From: Chlamydiota bacterium
GTDB taxonomy: Bacteria; Chlamydiota; Chlamydiia; Chlamydiales; Rhabdochlamydiaceae
Direction: 5' to 3'
NCBI GenBank assembly: GCA_013286595.1
Contig: JABDFI010000004.1
Coordinates: forward strand, 1-64,000
Length of the DNA: 64,000 bases
Below, piece by piece: positions 29,042-38,856 of this stretch (its first letter is position 1; the number at the start of each line of letters is the position of its first letter). Both the position numbers and the translations under genes were made by a program. Under the pieces are notes generated by a model. That model did no database searches and was not told where the DNA came from. It was given only the letters and a program-made list of their open reading frames with translations.

Positions 29042-29152
29042 GAGGGAATTGCAAAACTCAAACGAAAAAGAGTGATTTTTTGGGGACCAATCTAAGTCTT
29101 GCTTGGCAAGTCCCCGAAACATCCTTTTGTTTTGTTAGCTTGCAATTCCCTC
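29042..29152. mobile_element. family A subtype with GAGGGAATTGC tips (111 bp) between convergent lepB and ileS
   Basis: GAGGGAATTGCAA...TTGCAATTCCCTC, inner GGGGAC/GTCCCC; flanks aatt/tatt (imperfect TSD). Confidence 0.8.
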
Positions 29153-32100
29153 TATTGTCTTACGCTTAAGGAAATTCCAATGGTGGTAGGTTCTCCGTTA
29201 AGATCCCAAGCTGTCCCGTCTGGACAATTGAAATGGATTTGCGTAGCGAGTACTTCATGCATCACATACTCTTGATGCTGCTGAAGTGCAGCTTTGACAC
29301 GCTCTGTAGTCTCAAGAGCAAGAACGATGCGATCGGTGACAGCAAAGCCTGCATCGCGACGCATCGAATTGATCTTATTCACTAATTCTCTGGCAAGTCC
29401 CTCTAACAGCAATTCATCTGTTAACAGCGTATCAAGAGCCACTGTGATTTCACCTGCCGATGAGGCGATGAGTCCCTCTTTGACAATCCGTTCTACAGCG
29501 ACGTCTTCAGGGGTTAACGTAATCGACTCCCCTTCCACCACGATATCAAGAGGTTCCCCCTTTAGGAGTACACTCAATTGGGCCTGAGAAAACCGATCGA
29601 TCGTTTGGTGCGTTGCATTCATTAGCTTACCGACTTTTTTACCCAGGACGCGGAAGTTGGCTTTGGGTCGCAAGGTGACAAATTCTTCCTCTTTACTGAT
29701 CAACATCACCTCTTTGACATTCAGCTCGTCCATGATGAGATGCTGCTGCCGTTTTAAAGCGTCAAGGATAGACAAATTAGCTGAGATGAGGAATGCCTTA
29801 GGCAAAGGCTGACGTACTTTGATCTTGTGATCTTTGCGCAAGGAATGCCCAGCACTCACAACTTGTTGCACATAACTCATCTCATGCTCGAGCGTTTCAT
29901 CGCGCAGTTCAGGGCGGTAATTGGGGAAGGCACACAGATGCACGGATTGAGGCGCCGACTTAATTCGTAACTGTAAGTAGATTGCTTCGCTTAAAAAAGG
30001 GATGAAAGGAGCTGCAATGGTCACCAAATTGGTCAGAACTGTATATAGAGTTTGGAACGCTTCATCTCTCTCACGAGAGGGATGCTCATCCCAGAAACGA
30101 GATCGGTTGCGTCGGATGTACCAATTAGTCAATTGATCGATGAAGCCAACAAACGGTTCTACGGCCCGATTGAGCTCATACTGATCCATCGCTTCGGTGA
30201 CTTCTTTAGTTAAATGCTGCAGCCGAGAGAGGATCCAACGATCGATATCCGCTTGAGGAGTTGGAAAATCTGTCTGCTTGGGCGCCCAGTTGTAAATCTT
30301 GGCGTAGGTCGATAGAAAGACGAAGGAATTCCATAGAGGAATTAACGCTTGCCGCAAGACGAGTTCCACACCCCGTTCTGAAAAGCGCAGATCTTCTGCA
30401 CGTACAGAGGGACTATTTAACAAGTAAAGACGCACAGCATCCGCACCATAGCGATTGATGACAGAAGTAGGCTCAGGATAATTCTTAAGCCTCTTAGACA
30501 TCTTATTGCCATCTTCAGCAAGGATGATCCCATTCACAATGACATTTTTAAAAGCGGGCTTATTAAATAAAGCCACAGCTAAAACGGTGAGCGTATAAAA
30601 CCATCCCCGCGTTTGATCTAGGCCCTCAGCAATGAAATCTGCTGGAAAGCGATTTAAGACCTCATCTCGATGTTCAAAGGGAAAATGATCTTGCGCATAG
30701 GGCATGGATCCCGATTCAAACCAGCAATCAAAAACCTCCGTGATCCTGCGAAACACCTTGCCATTCTCTTCAAAAGTGAGACCATCGATGAAATGGCGAT
30801 GTAAATCCTTGACCTGTTGACCTGTTTTTTCCTCGAGTTCTTTTACACTGGAGATGACGCGAATTTCCCCATCTTCACTTCTCCAAATCGGAATGGGTGT
30901 TCCCCAATAGCGATTACGCGAAATCGCCCAATCTCGAGCACTTTCAAGCCACTTGCCAAAACGTCCATCGCGGATGTGCTCTGGTACCCAATGGATCGTA
31001 GCATTGGCAGCTAACATCTGCTCTTTGATCGTTTCCACATTGACAAACCACGAACTCACAGCTTTGTAGATCAAAGGCGTATCCGAGCGCCAGCAAAAGG
31101 GGTAACGGTGGCGGATCTGACTGTGTTGAAAGACTCTCTTATCTGCTTTGAGTCGTTTGATGATCTCTTTGTCTGCATCTTTCACATACAGTCCAGCAAA
31201 ATCGGGCACATCGGCTGTCATTTTGCCATTGTGATCAACAGGACACACCAATTCAATTCCTTCCCGACTGCAAGCAAAAAAATCCATTTCACCAAAAGCA
31301 GGTGCCGCATGAACAAGTCCTGTTCCCTCTTCGCTCGATACGGCAGACTCAAGAATCACGCGAAAGGCTTTTTGCTGCGCTCGATCAGCGAAATAGGGAA
31401 AAATGGGAAAGTAGCGCTTTCCCTTTAATTTTTCGCCTGTCAGTTCCGCTACAATTTCGTATTCTTCTGCTTGTTTAAAACAGCGTGAAAGCGCAGAGCG
31501 AGCTAAGATGTAATGGTGTCCTGTTTTATTCTCTTTAACTTTGACGTAGTCGAGATCCCCTTTAACCATGATCGCTAAGTTAGCAGGGAGTGTCCACGGA
31601 GTTGTCGTCCACACTAAAAGCGAAGTATTCGGTTCATCTACCAAAGGAAAGGTTACAGTTAAGGAAGGATCATCGACTTCTTTGTAATTGAGGTTGGCTT
31701 CAAAATTGGATAATGGGGTTCCCAGTTTAGCAGAGAACGGCATCACTTTAAATCCTTCGTAGATGAGCCCTCGCTTATAAAGCTCCCCAAACACCCACCA
31801 CACCGATTCCATGAAGGATACATCCATAGTGCGATAAGTATCTTCGAAAGATACCCATCTTCCCATTCTTTTCACTGTGGTTTCCCACTCTTTGGCGTAA
31901 CGGAAAACAATCGCACGACATTCTTCATTAAAAGCATCGATCCCAAAGGCTTCAATCGCAGGGGCACCAGAGAGTTCCTTTGCCTTTTCGATTTCATTTT
32001 CAACGGGGAGCCCATGACAATCCCATCCAAAACGACGCGGGACATAATATCCCTTCATCGTCTTATAACGAGGGACAACGTCTTTAAGGGTGCCCGCTAA

Positions 32101-32274
32101 GATATGGCCATAATGAGGAAGGCCGGTGGCAAAAGGCGGTCCATCATAAAAAGAAAAAATGGGGCAGGTTTTCTTTGTCTCTAACGACTGTTCAAATATC
32201 TTTTCAGCCTGCCAAAAGGAAAGAACTCTCTCTTCTCTTGTAGGAAACGACTCATTCGGATCAGGTTCAAACAT
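29152..32274 (-). CDS. ileS: isoleucyl-tRNA synthetase
   Basis: PYGH-type PPFATGLPHYGHILAGTLKD, KMSKRLKNY (KMSKS), GWDCHGLPVE. Confidence 0.98.
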   Translation of the reverse strand: MFEPDPNESFPTREERVLSFWQAEKIFEQSLETKKTCPIFSFYDGPPFATGLPHYGHILAGTLKDVVPRYKTMKGYYVPRRFGWDCHGLPVENEIEKAKELSGAPAIEAFGIDAFNEECRAIVFRYAKEWETTVKRMGRWVSFEDTYRTMDVSFMESVWWVFGELYKRGLIYEGFKVMPFSAKLGTPLSNFEANLNYKEVDDPSLTVTFPLVDEPNTSLLVWTTTPWTLPANLAIMVKGDLDYVKVKENKTGHHYILARSALSRCFKQAEEYEIVAELTGEKLKGKRYFPIFPYFADRAQQKAFRVILESAVSSEEGTGLVHAAPAFGEMDFFACSREGIELVCPVDHNGKMTADVPDFAGLYVKDADKEIIKRLKADKRVFQHSQIRHRYPFCWRSDTPLIYKAVSSWFVNVETIKEQMLAANATIHWVPEHIRDGRFGKWLESARDWAISRNRYWGTPIPIWRSEDGEIRVISSVKELEEKTGQQVKDLHRHFIDGLTFEENGKVFRRITEVFDCWFESGSMPYAQDHFPFEHRDEVLNRFPADFIAEGLDQTRGWFYTLTVLAVALFNKPAFKNVIVNGIILAEDGNKMSKRLKNYPEPTSVINRYGADAVRLYLLNSPSVRAEDLRFSERGVELVLRQALIPLWNSFVFLSTYAKIYNWAPKQTDFPTPQADIDRWILSRLQHLTKEVTEAMDQYELNRAVEPFVGFIDQLTNWYIRRNRSRFWDEHPSRERDEAFQTLYTVLTNLVTIAAPFIPFLSEAIYLQLRIKSAPQSVHLCAFPNYRPELRDETLEHEMSYVQQVVSAGHSLRKDHKIKVRQPLPKAFLISANLSILDALKRQQHLIMDELNVKEVMLISKEEEFVTLRPKANFRVLGKKVGKLMNATHQTIDRFSQAQLSVLLKGEPLDIVVEGESITLTPEDVAVERIVKEGLIASSAGEITVALDTLLTDELLLEGLARELVNKINSMRRDAGFAVTDRIVLALETTERVKAALQQHQEYVMHEVLATQIHFNCPDGTAWDLNGEPTTIGISLSVRQ

Positions 32275-32344
32275 AATTTTACATCATTTTAAAGGAGAAA
32301 CAAACATCCTATCCGATTTGTTTTAAAAAGTCCAAAACAGCTGT

Positions 32345-33241
32345 TTATGCTGTAGGTAATAGTCCTTGAACCATACCCAACAAAGTGCGTACAGGCTCTT
32401 CAGCAGCGCCAGTTGCTCCTCCAGTGATATCCTGAAGCAGCTGTCCCCCTAATCCAGCAGCTAACACCCCAGCAGCTGCATGATTTCTATAGACATCCGT
32501 GAAGATCTGCAGCAATCCGCCAAATGGTCTGACTCGATCACTTGCTAGTTGGCGTTCGATGAACTGAAGCATGGGCTCAATCTGTTCGTTAAATAATGGT
32601 TGATTATTTCCCAAACTTGTTAGAAGAGCTCCCCTTAATTCTGTTTTATTTTTTTGATAAAAATCATTGATGGTGCCAGCTAGCTCATTTTCTGTATGTT
32701 GAAGAAAAACAACGCCGACTGCCCCGCCTAATGCTAAATTGGTCATGATACCCCATTTGGGCACGATCGTTCCGATTACAGACACAACAAAAGAGCCTAT
32801 AGCAAGGCCAGTTTGAACCAGATGCTTAGTTGCCAGCTGATTTAATTTAGAAATCTGACCCAACGTGACAAGTGCTAGCGCACTGAACACTGTAGCAAAT
32901 ACAACATTATGAACGAGAGAAACCACTGAAAAGAGAGCCGTTTCCATATAGCGAATGCGAGATGAAATAAAAGAAGACCAATCATTGATATTCAATTGAT
33001 CTCCTGCAAAAACATAAGGGACATTTTTTAATGAGACAAGTGAAACATTGAGTAAAGCACTAGAATCAGCAACCGAGAAAGGAACGTTAAACGAAGGCAA
33101 AGTCGTTTCCGGGATTTTTCTTTTGAGTAAATCGTAAAGAGGACGCACGTTCAAAGCTTGTGTGATTTGCGTTGCAGCTGCAGCTCGTGCTGCCGGAGAG
33201 ATTGGGGCGACTGTCATGATAGACTCCTTGTAAAAGCGCAA
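32345..33241 (-). CDS. hypothetical membrane protein (start may be the internal Met at ~33217)
   Basis: two closely spaced hydrophobic lobes in the middle, Ala-rich ends. Confidence 0.65.
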   Translation of the reverse strand: MRFYKESIMTVAPISPAARAAAATQITQALNVRPLYDLLKRKIPETTLPSFNVPFSVADSSALLNVSLVSLKNVPYVFAGDQLNINDWSSFISSRIRYMETALFSVVSLVHNVVFATVFSALALVTLGQISKLNQLATKHLVQTGLAIGSFVVSVIGTIVPKWGIMTNLALGGAVGVVFLQHTENELAGTINDFYQKNKTELRGALLTSLGNNQPLFNEQIEPMLQFIERQLASDRVRPFGGLLQIFTDVYRNHAAAGVLAAGLGGQLLQDITGGATGAAEEPVRTLLGMVQGLLPTA

Positions 33242-33253
33242 GAATTTATCCCA

Positions 33254-34105
33254 CTAAACCCCTTTTAAACTACTCTTAAATTTAATTATGACAAATCGGA
33301 TAGCATACCCTAGTGGAATGCACGCAGATAACCAGATCCACACATACCACGGACTCCACTTCCGAAAATAAGTCAGCATCCCACGTGACACTTGCCTATA
33401 AATCCACAAAGGTTCTTTTTTAGCAAAACTCCGGCTATTAAAATCGATGCATGAAATTGCAGGATAATAGACCACTTGATATCCCAACCGCTTTGCTTCT
33501 CGACATAGATCAGCATCTTCAAATGTCAAGAAATACCTAGGATCAAAGGCAAACCCTAAGCGCTCCAACATCTCTCGCCGCACCAACATAAAGGCCCCCA
33601 AAACCACATCCACCACCTGCGGATCACCGTCTTCTACTTGTGTTCGACCTGTAATTAAAGAAGGCCATATCAACCACCAGAGATTTAGATACCACTTGGG
33701 AAAAGCACGAGGGCCCCGATGCCATAAGGTTTTTCCTTCGGCATCCACCGGACGGCAAGATACAATTCCAGCCTCAGGATGAACATCTAACCACGCGATG
33801 AGCCGATCCAAACTTCCCTCCTCGACCCTCATGTCGGGATTGAGAAAAAGCAGGAACCTTCCTTGAGCAAGAGAAAACGCAAGATTATTAGCGGCCCCAA
33901 AGCCCAAATTGTCCCGATTTTTGATGAAAGTGATATAATTTGAATAATGCTCTTCAACCCTTTCCGCAGTCCCATCACTTGAGCCATTATCCACCACGAA
34001 ATGCTCTACAGACGCTATCTTAGCACCCGTCACGACCGACAGGATGAGATTTTCGATATAATTCACCGAATCATGCGTGACAGTAATTACACTTATATCT
34101 TTCAT
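33254..34105 (-). CDS. family 2 glycosyltransferase
   Basis: VITVTHDSVNYIENLI, VVDNGSSDGTAERV, NLGFGAANNLAF, LFLNPDM. Confidence 0.93.
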   Translation of the reverse strand: MKDISVITVTHDSVNYIENLILSVVTGAKIASVEHFVVDNGSSDGTAERVEEHYSNYITFIKNRDNLGFGAANNLAFSLAQGRFLLFLNPDMRVEEGSLDRLIAWLDVHPEAGIVSCRPVDAEGKTLWHRGPRAFPKWYLNLWWLIWPSLITGRTQVEDGDPQVVDVVLGAFMLVRREMLERLGFAFDPRYFLTFEDADLCREAKRLGYQVVYYPAISCIDFNSRSFAKKEPLWIYRQVSRGMLTYFRKWSPWYVWIWLSACIPLGYAIRFVIIKFKSSLKGV

Positions 34106-34203
34106 ATTCAGACTTTTACATATTTACTTTACAATTTTCTTTTCAAGGAAGACAATGGCACTTCTTATGATGCATAAATGATATTTATGCTATAATAAAT
34201 CTC

Positions 34204-34584
34204 GGGGGTGTACTGGTTTCGACTTGGAAACAAAGTATGAGTGGCATGCGGAGGACGTCGGTTGGCCTCCTAAATCATCCGGCACAACAAATTAAACGGC
34301 AAAGATACAGATCTTAACGATCTTTTGCTGGCTGCATAATACCTAACAGTATTAAGTGGTCCGATAGCCTAATGCACAACTAGGAGCGTTAGAACTATTG
34401 TCATCAACCCTGGTATGAACTCCTTCTCTCTTTGCTTCTTTATAGGGATGTTCGAGACTGATAGAAGCACGATAACCTGTTGTGGGGCATCTTTCATCAA
34501 GGTTATTGTACTTAAAAGATGATAAGCATGTAGTCGGTCATATAGAGTTTGCTAAGGACGAGAGTTCGATTCTCTCCACCTCCA
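34204..34584 (+). ncRNA. ssrA: tmRNA (SsrA), tag ending DLNDLLLAA
   Basis: 5' gggggtgtactggtttcgacttggaaac, ORF aacggcaaagatacagatcttaacgatcttttgctggctgcataa, 3' gagagttcgattctctccacctcca. Confidence 0.97.
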
Positions 34585-34591
34585 ATTGACG

Positions 34592-34628
34592 AGAGGCATT
34601 CAGAACACCTGAATGCCTCTTTATTTTT
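34592..34628 (+). terminator. ssrA terminator
   Basis: AGAGGCATTCAGaacacCTGAATGCCTCTttattttt. Confidence 0.92.
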
Positions 34629-34640
34629 TGCACAATCCCT

Positions 34641-35303
34641 TTAATCGTACCAACTGGTAAAATTCTCTACGGATTCCCTTTCAGTCCTATAAGAATTTAC
34701 TGGATGAGTAGGATCTTCATATCCCACCGCTATTCCACAAACAATATCTACTCCGGTAAGATCGAGAACTTCTCGCACGACATCAGGGTATTCAGCAAAA
34801 GATGCTTGAGCGCAAGTGGCTAATCCCATATCTTCTGCAGCCAATAGAAAATTTTGAATAAAAAGACCAACATCTAACCAAGAGCCTTTGGGCATGCCTT
34901 TTTCAATAAAAATCATGAGGCCTACCGGTGCCTCAAAAAAATCATAGTTGCGTCGTTTGTGTCTTTTCTTCCCCTCAATATCCTCTAGAGAAACCTGCAA
35001 AGTTTGATATAGAACTCTTCCACAAACTTTGCGTCGGTTTTTATAGGCTTCAGACCAGCTATCCGGGCAATATTCATAATCTGGATTTGAGATCGCTCCT
35101 GAATCAAACTTCTCGACTAAAGCTTTCGACAATCTCGTTTTTGTTTCAGCCCCTAGAACTGCAACCTTTGTTGGTTGGTGATTAACCCCCGAAGGTGCCC
35201 ATTTGGCTGTTTCTAATAAAGACCGAACAACTTCTAAATCAACAGGTTGTTGAGTGTATGCTCTGCAGGATTTTCTTTTTCGGATTAAACTAGAAACACT
35301 CAT
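34641..35303 (-). CDS. nitroreductase family protein
   Basis: RKSCRAYTQQPVDLEVVRSLLETAKWAPSGVNHQPTKVAV. Confidence 0.9.
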   Translation of the reverse strand: MSVSSLIRKRKSCRAYTQQPVDLEVVRSLLETAKWAPSGVNHQPTKVAVLGAETKTRLSKALVEKFDSGAISNPDYEYCPDSWSEAYKNRRKVCGRVLYQTLQVSLEDIEGKKRHKRRNYDFFEAPVGLMIFIEKGMPKGSWLDVGLFIQNFLLAAEDMGLATCAQASFAEYPDVVREVLDLTGVDIVCGIAVGYEDPTHPVNSYRTERESVENFTSWYD

Positions 35304-36324
35304 GACTTTCTCAAAGACGTTTCTACTGATTTTGCTTTAGTTCGTAACTCTTCTAATACAGCCTTGTCTTCCCTATCAGCTATCAACCATTCCTCTTTAC
35401 GTCGTTTCTCATCAAATTCCTCATAGCGCTCTAAGGCTAGTTTTTCCGCAACCTGAGGTGAGATCTTACCAGCGTGATCTAACAAATCTCTCTCGTTAAA
35501 AAGTAGAAAGGCATCTAATTTTTCTTCCCATTCTGCCATGGTCATCGCCTTGCGTCTCCTAGCCTGATCTTCTGCATGGTCGAGATACATGACAACAATC
35601 CGATTGAGCTCTTCGATTTCTGGCTGATCGAGATAATTTTTTCCAATGGTTACATCCTGCTGACGCACTCGATTTCCCTTCCAGCTTTTAAGACCCATAT
35701 TTGGCAGTTCTGGATTGGCAGCTCAACAATCAACTCAGCCGCTGTGTGATGCGCTGTTGCCCAAAGCATCTTATTCTGCACTTTCTTGAAAAAAAGCTGA
35801 GCTTGGTTGTTCTTGGGATCATAATCAACCGCAGTAGCATAAATATCTCGCACTTTCTGATAAAAGCGCTTTTCTGAAGCCCGGATCTCTCGAATACGCT
35901 CAAGCCACTCATCGAAATAGTCCCACGGCTTCGGCTCTTTTAATCTTGCATCGTCCATCACAAACCCCTTTACAAGGTACTCCTGTAAATGAGTTGTGGC
36001 CCATTTCCGGAATTGAGTACCACGAGAAGAACGAACGCGATATCCTATTGCAAGAATCATATTGAGGTTATAGAGTTTAACCTCTCTCTGAACGCTTCTT
36101 CCGCCTTCAGTTTGAACTAGTAAGTAATCCTTACTAGTTGACTTCATATCAACTTCTTCTTCTTCATAAACACCTTGTATATGGAGAGTTATGTTTTGCG
36201 GCGTAGTTTGAAAAAGATCTGCAATTTCTGTTCGAGTCAGCCAAACAGTCCCCTCTTCAGCCCGAAGTTGTATTACTGCATTTCCATCTTCGGCAGTATA
36301 GAGTATGATCTCCCCGTTTCCCAT
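35300..36324 (-). pseudogene. RhuM-family (virulence RhuM-like) protein, frameshifted
   Basis: N-terminal ORF 35650..36324 and C-terminal ORF 35300..35698 overlap in different frames; TVWLTRTEIADLFQTTPQNITLHI, YRVRSSRGTQFRKWATTHLQEYL. Confidence 0.85.
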
Positions 36325-36393
36325 ATCATTAGCCCTTAAGATGCTTTACTAGAAGAAACATGGTATAAGGAATTTTAAATCTTTCCCATTGAA

Positions 36394-36423
36394 AAGTTTT
36401 GAATGCATCTCCCAACCTTCAAC
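36394..36423 (+). repeat. AAGTTTTGAATGCATCTCCCAACCTTCAAC, copy of the post-gene repeat
   Basis: aligns with the copies at 37101 and 38136. Confidence 0.65.
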
Positions 36424-36558
36424 TACATAAGATCTGTTCAAAATGATTCGGTATTTTAAGTCTTGGCTAGTCTCTTACCCTAGGAAAAGAAAAGAAAATT
36501 TCATTGCATGCGCCTTTATGAAATTGTTATCATGCATCAATGACCCCTCAGGAGGGAT

Positions 36559-37071
36559 ATGAAAAACATACAAACAAGACTTCTAACAGTTTTGATTATC
36601 TTGTTTTTCTCTCAAAAACTTGTAGGAATGGAATATGATATGAGTAATCAAGAAGCCTTAATTAGGAACAATGAAAAGATTATTAAAAAGTACTTTGAGG
36701 AAGCTTGGAATCAAGGAAAATTAGAAGTACTTGATGAGATTATTGCTCCGAATTATGTCAATCATAGTCCTGGCATGCCCAACCCGATTCCTGGACCAGA
36801 TGGCCTCAAACCAATTATTGCTGGTTTACGTAAAGCTTTTCCTGACCTATGTTTTACTATTGAAAACATGGTTATCACAGATTCACTTGTAGCGATCCAT
36901 TGTACAATGCATGGAACTCATGAAGGTGACTTATTCGGATTTCCCCCAACAAACAGGGAAATTAAAATTAATCAAATGCAAATTGAACGTATCCAAAACG
37001 GGCAAATAGTCGAGCATTGGCGCCAATCTGATGATTTAGGTATGATGAAACAATTAGGGCAAATCGATTGA
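36559..37071 (+). CDS. SnoaL-like ester cyclase family protein, exported
   Basis: signal peptide; YFEEAWNQGKLEVLDEIIAPNYVNHSPGMPNPIPGPDGLKPIIAGLRKAFPDL. Confidence 0.88.
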   Translation: MKNIQTRLLTVLIILFFSQKLVGMEYDMSNQEALIRNNEKIIKKYFEEAWNQGKLEVLDEIIAPNYVNHSPGMPNPIPGPDGLKPIIAGLRKAFPDLCFTIENMVITDSLVAIHCTMHGTHEGDLFGFPPTNREIKINQMQIERIQNGQIVEHWRQSDDLGMMKQLGQID

Positions 37072-37100
37072 TCTAACAAAGTGTATTTTGTCTTGGGCAA

Positions 37101-37128
37101 AAGTTCTGAACGCGTCTCTCCACCTACA
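37101..37128 (+). repeat. AAGTTCTGAACGCGTCTCTCCACCTACAA repeat copy
   Basis: same motif as 38136..38166 and similar to the tmRNA 3' end. Confidence 0.75.
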
Positions 37129-37135
37129 AAACGCC

Positions 37136-37165
37136 AAGGCCGGGAATTTCTCCCGGCCTTTTAAA
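37136..37165 (+). terminator. terminator hairpin
   Basis: AAGGCCGGGAatttcTCCCGGCCTTttaaatttt. Confidence 0.88.
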
Positions 37166-37181
37166 TTTTCCTGTTTTTTTC

Positions 37182-38144
37182 TTGATTATCATCGATCGTA
37201 GTTTAAGATTTGTTGTTCAAAGTTATAAAAAACCGAGTCTTATGAGAAAACATTTTTTACCCCGTCGCCTGCTTATGGCTCTTACTCTATTTATTAAGTT
37301 GCTCAGTATGGCACAATTACGAGGAGACTCTCGGCCATCCATTTCAGATGAAAATCTTCAACCTACGAAGCTTTATTTCGTAAGACACGGAGAAACTCAC
37401 CGAAATAAAGTAGGAGAAAAGATTTCCGGTCAAGAAGATGGTCCAGCAGCGCAATTAAATGAAACAGGTCGCAAACAGGCTGATCAACTAGGGAAAAAAC
37501 TTGCCGAGCTTTATTCAGGGAAAATAGCAGTGATCTACACTTCCCCCTTAGGACGCTCAAGGGAAACAGCTCAAATCATCGCAGGCTACTTTTCTAACAT
37601 TGATATAGTCGAAGATCCTCGTCTTATGGAATTTAACCATGGTAAATACGACACGATGGATTTTAAACTGAGAAACCAAATTTGTCAGATGCAATATGAG
37701 GCAATAGAAGAAGAAACTGCTAAAACAGGCGAGATTCTCGATCGATTTTTTAAATGGAGACTTCGATTGTCAGATCTGATCGCATATGATTCCAAAATGA
37801 CTGAGATCCCCCTTGAAGGCATACCCGAAACTGCTTTAGAAGTGTTAGCAAGAGTAAATCTCGTCTTACAAGAAATAACGCACAGCTACCCAGGCAAAAT
37901 AGTCCTTCTTGTGACTCATGCAGGCATTATCAAAACAATAGGGATTGAAGCTGAAAGTAGACAACGAGCAGACACAAAACCTATTCCTATGTATTTTGAA
38001 GCAACACCAGGGTTCACCGTTTTACCCGGCAATTGTTCTATTACTTATTTTGAGAAAACCCCAAATACGCCCTTATCTTTTCACGGAAGCGAAGATCTCA
38101 TGAGACCAGGATCAAAGCCACCTTGCTCCAATCAAAAGTTCTGA
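37182..38144 (+). CDS. histidine phosphatase / phosphoglycerate mutase-like protein
   Basis: LYFVRHGETHRNK (RHG), TSPLGRSRETAQIIA, LLVTHAGIIKTI. Confidence 0.92.
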   Translation: MIIIDRSLRFVVQSYKKPSLMRKHFLPRRLLMALTLFIKLLSMAQLRGDSRPSISDENLQPTKLYFVRHGETHRNKVGEKISGQEDGPAAQLNETGRKQADQLGKKLAELYSGKIAVIYTSPLGRSRETAQIIAGYFSNIDIVEDPRLMEFNHGKYDTMDFKLRNQICQMQYEAIEEETAKTGEILDRFFKWRLRLSDLIAYDSKMTEIPLEGIPETALEVLARVNLVLQEITHSYPGKIVLLVTHAGIIKTIGIEAESRQRADTKPIPMYFEATPGFTVLPGNCSITYFEKTPNTPLSFHGSEDLMRPGSKPPCSNQKF

Positions 38145-38166
38145 ATGCATCTCTCCACCTCCAATT
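38136..38166 (+). repeat. AAGTTCTGAATGCATCTCTCCACCTCCAATT, 3' part identical to the tmRNA 3' end
   Basis: TCTCTCCACCTCCAATT (38150-38166) = 34571-34587 in ssrA. Confidence 0.85.
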
Positions 38167-38172
38167 AAATTC

Positions 38173-38207
38173 AAGGCTTCAGTTTCACGACTGAAGCCTT
38201 TTGTTTT
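38173..38207 (+). terminator. terminator hairpin
   Basis: AAGGCTTCAGtttcacgaCTGAAGCCTTttgtttt. Confidence 0.88.
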
Positions 38208-38362
38208 AGTGACATACAACACCAAATTCACACCAGAAAATTCACCTGCGTAAAGCTCAATTACGCAGTATTTACGCACTAGACTGAATGAAACTGCAGT
38301 AAAACTTCCTTGATTTTTGAGATTTTTATGCTACACTCTTCGACTTACACCAAGAGAGCAAA

Positions 38363-38735
38363 ATGTCATCAAATACTGTTGAGAAAGTTCAGACCAAGGA
38401 CCTCAAAGAATACAAAGCCTTCTTTAAAGAGATTAAAGAAAGAATCTTAACCTCTCAGGTAAAAGCTGCTTTAGCTGTTAATCAAGAACTCATCAATCTT
38501 TACTGGGAAATAGGCTCTAAAATCCATCTCAAACAGAAGGGTGAAGGCCTGGGGTGCTAAAACTATTGAAAACTTGGCAAATGACCTCAAATCTACCTTT
38601 CCAGAGATGAAGGGATTTTCTCATAGAAACCTCAAATATATGGTTCATTTTGCTAAAGAATACCCCGATTTCTCAATTGGGCAACAGGTTGTTGCCCAAA
38701 TTCCATGGGGCCATAACATCCTTCTCCTTCATTAG
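38363..38735 (+). pseudogene. DUF1016/YhcG-type nuclease, N-terminal fragment with frameshift
   Basis: VKAALAVNQELINLYWEIGSKI...GEGL|GC* / WGAKTIENLANDLKSTFPEMKGFSHRNLKYM in two frames, then lost after AQIPWGHNILLLH. Confidence 0.85.
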
Positions 38736-38835
38736 ATGAGAAGGAGCTATTTCCTTTCTCCCTCCCAACGATGAAGTGTTTAGGAGAAACTCCTAACAAT
38801 GTAGCGGCTTGCTGAATACTTAAGAACTTGTTCAT
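38653..38835 (-). pseudogene. remnant of a MerR/excisionase-like HTH protein N-terminus
   Basis: MNKFLSIQQAATLLGVSPKHFIVGREKG, then runs antisense into the DUF1016 fragment. Confidence 0.5.
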
Positions 38836-38856
38836 TCTAATGCTAAATGAGCAAGT

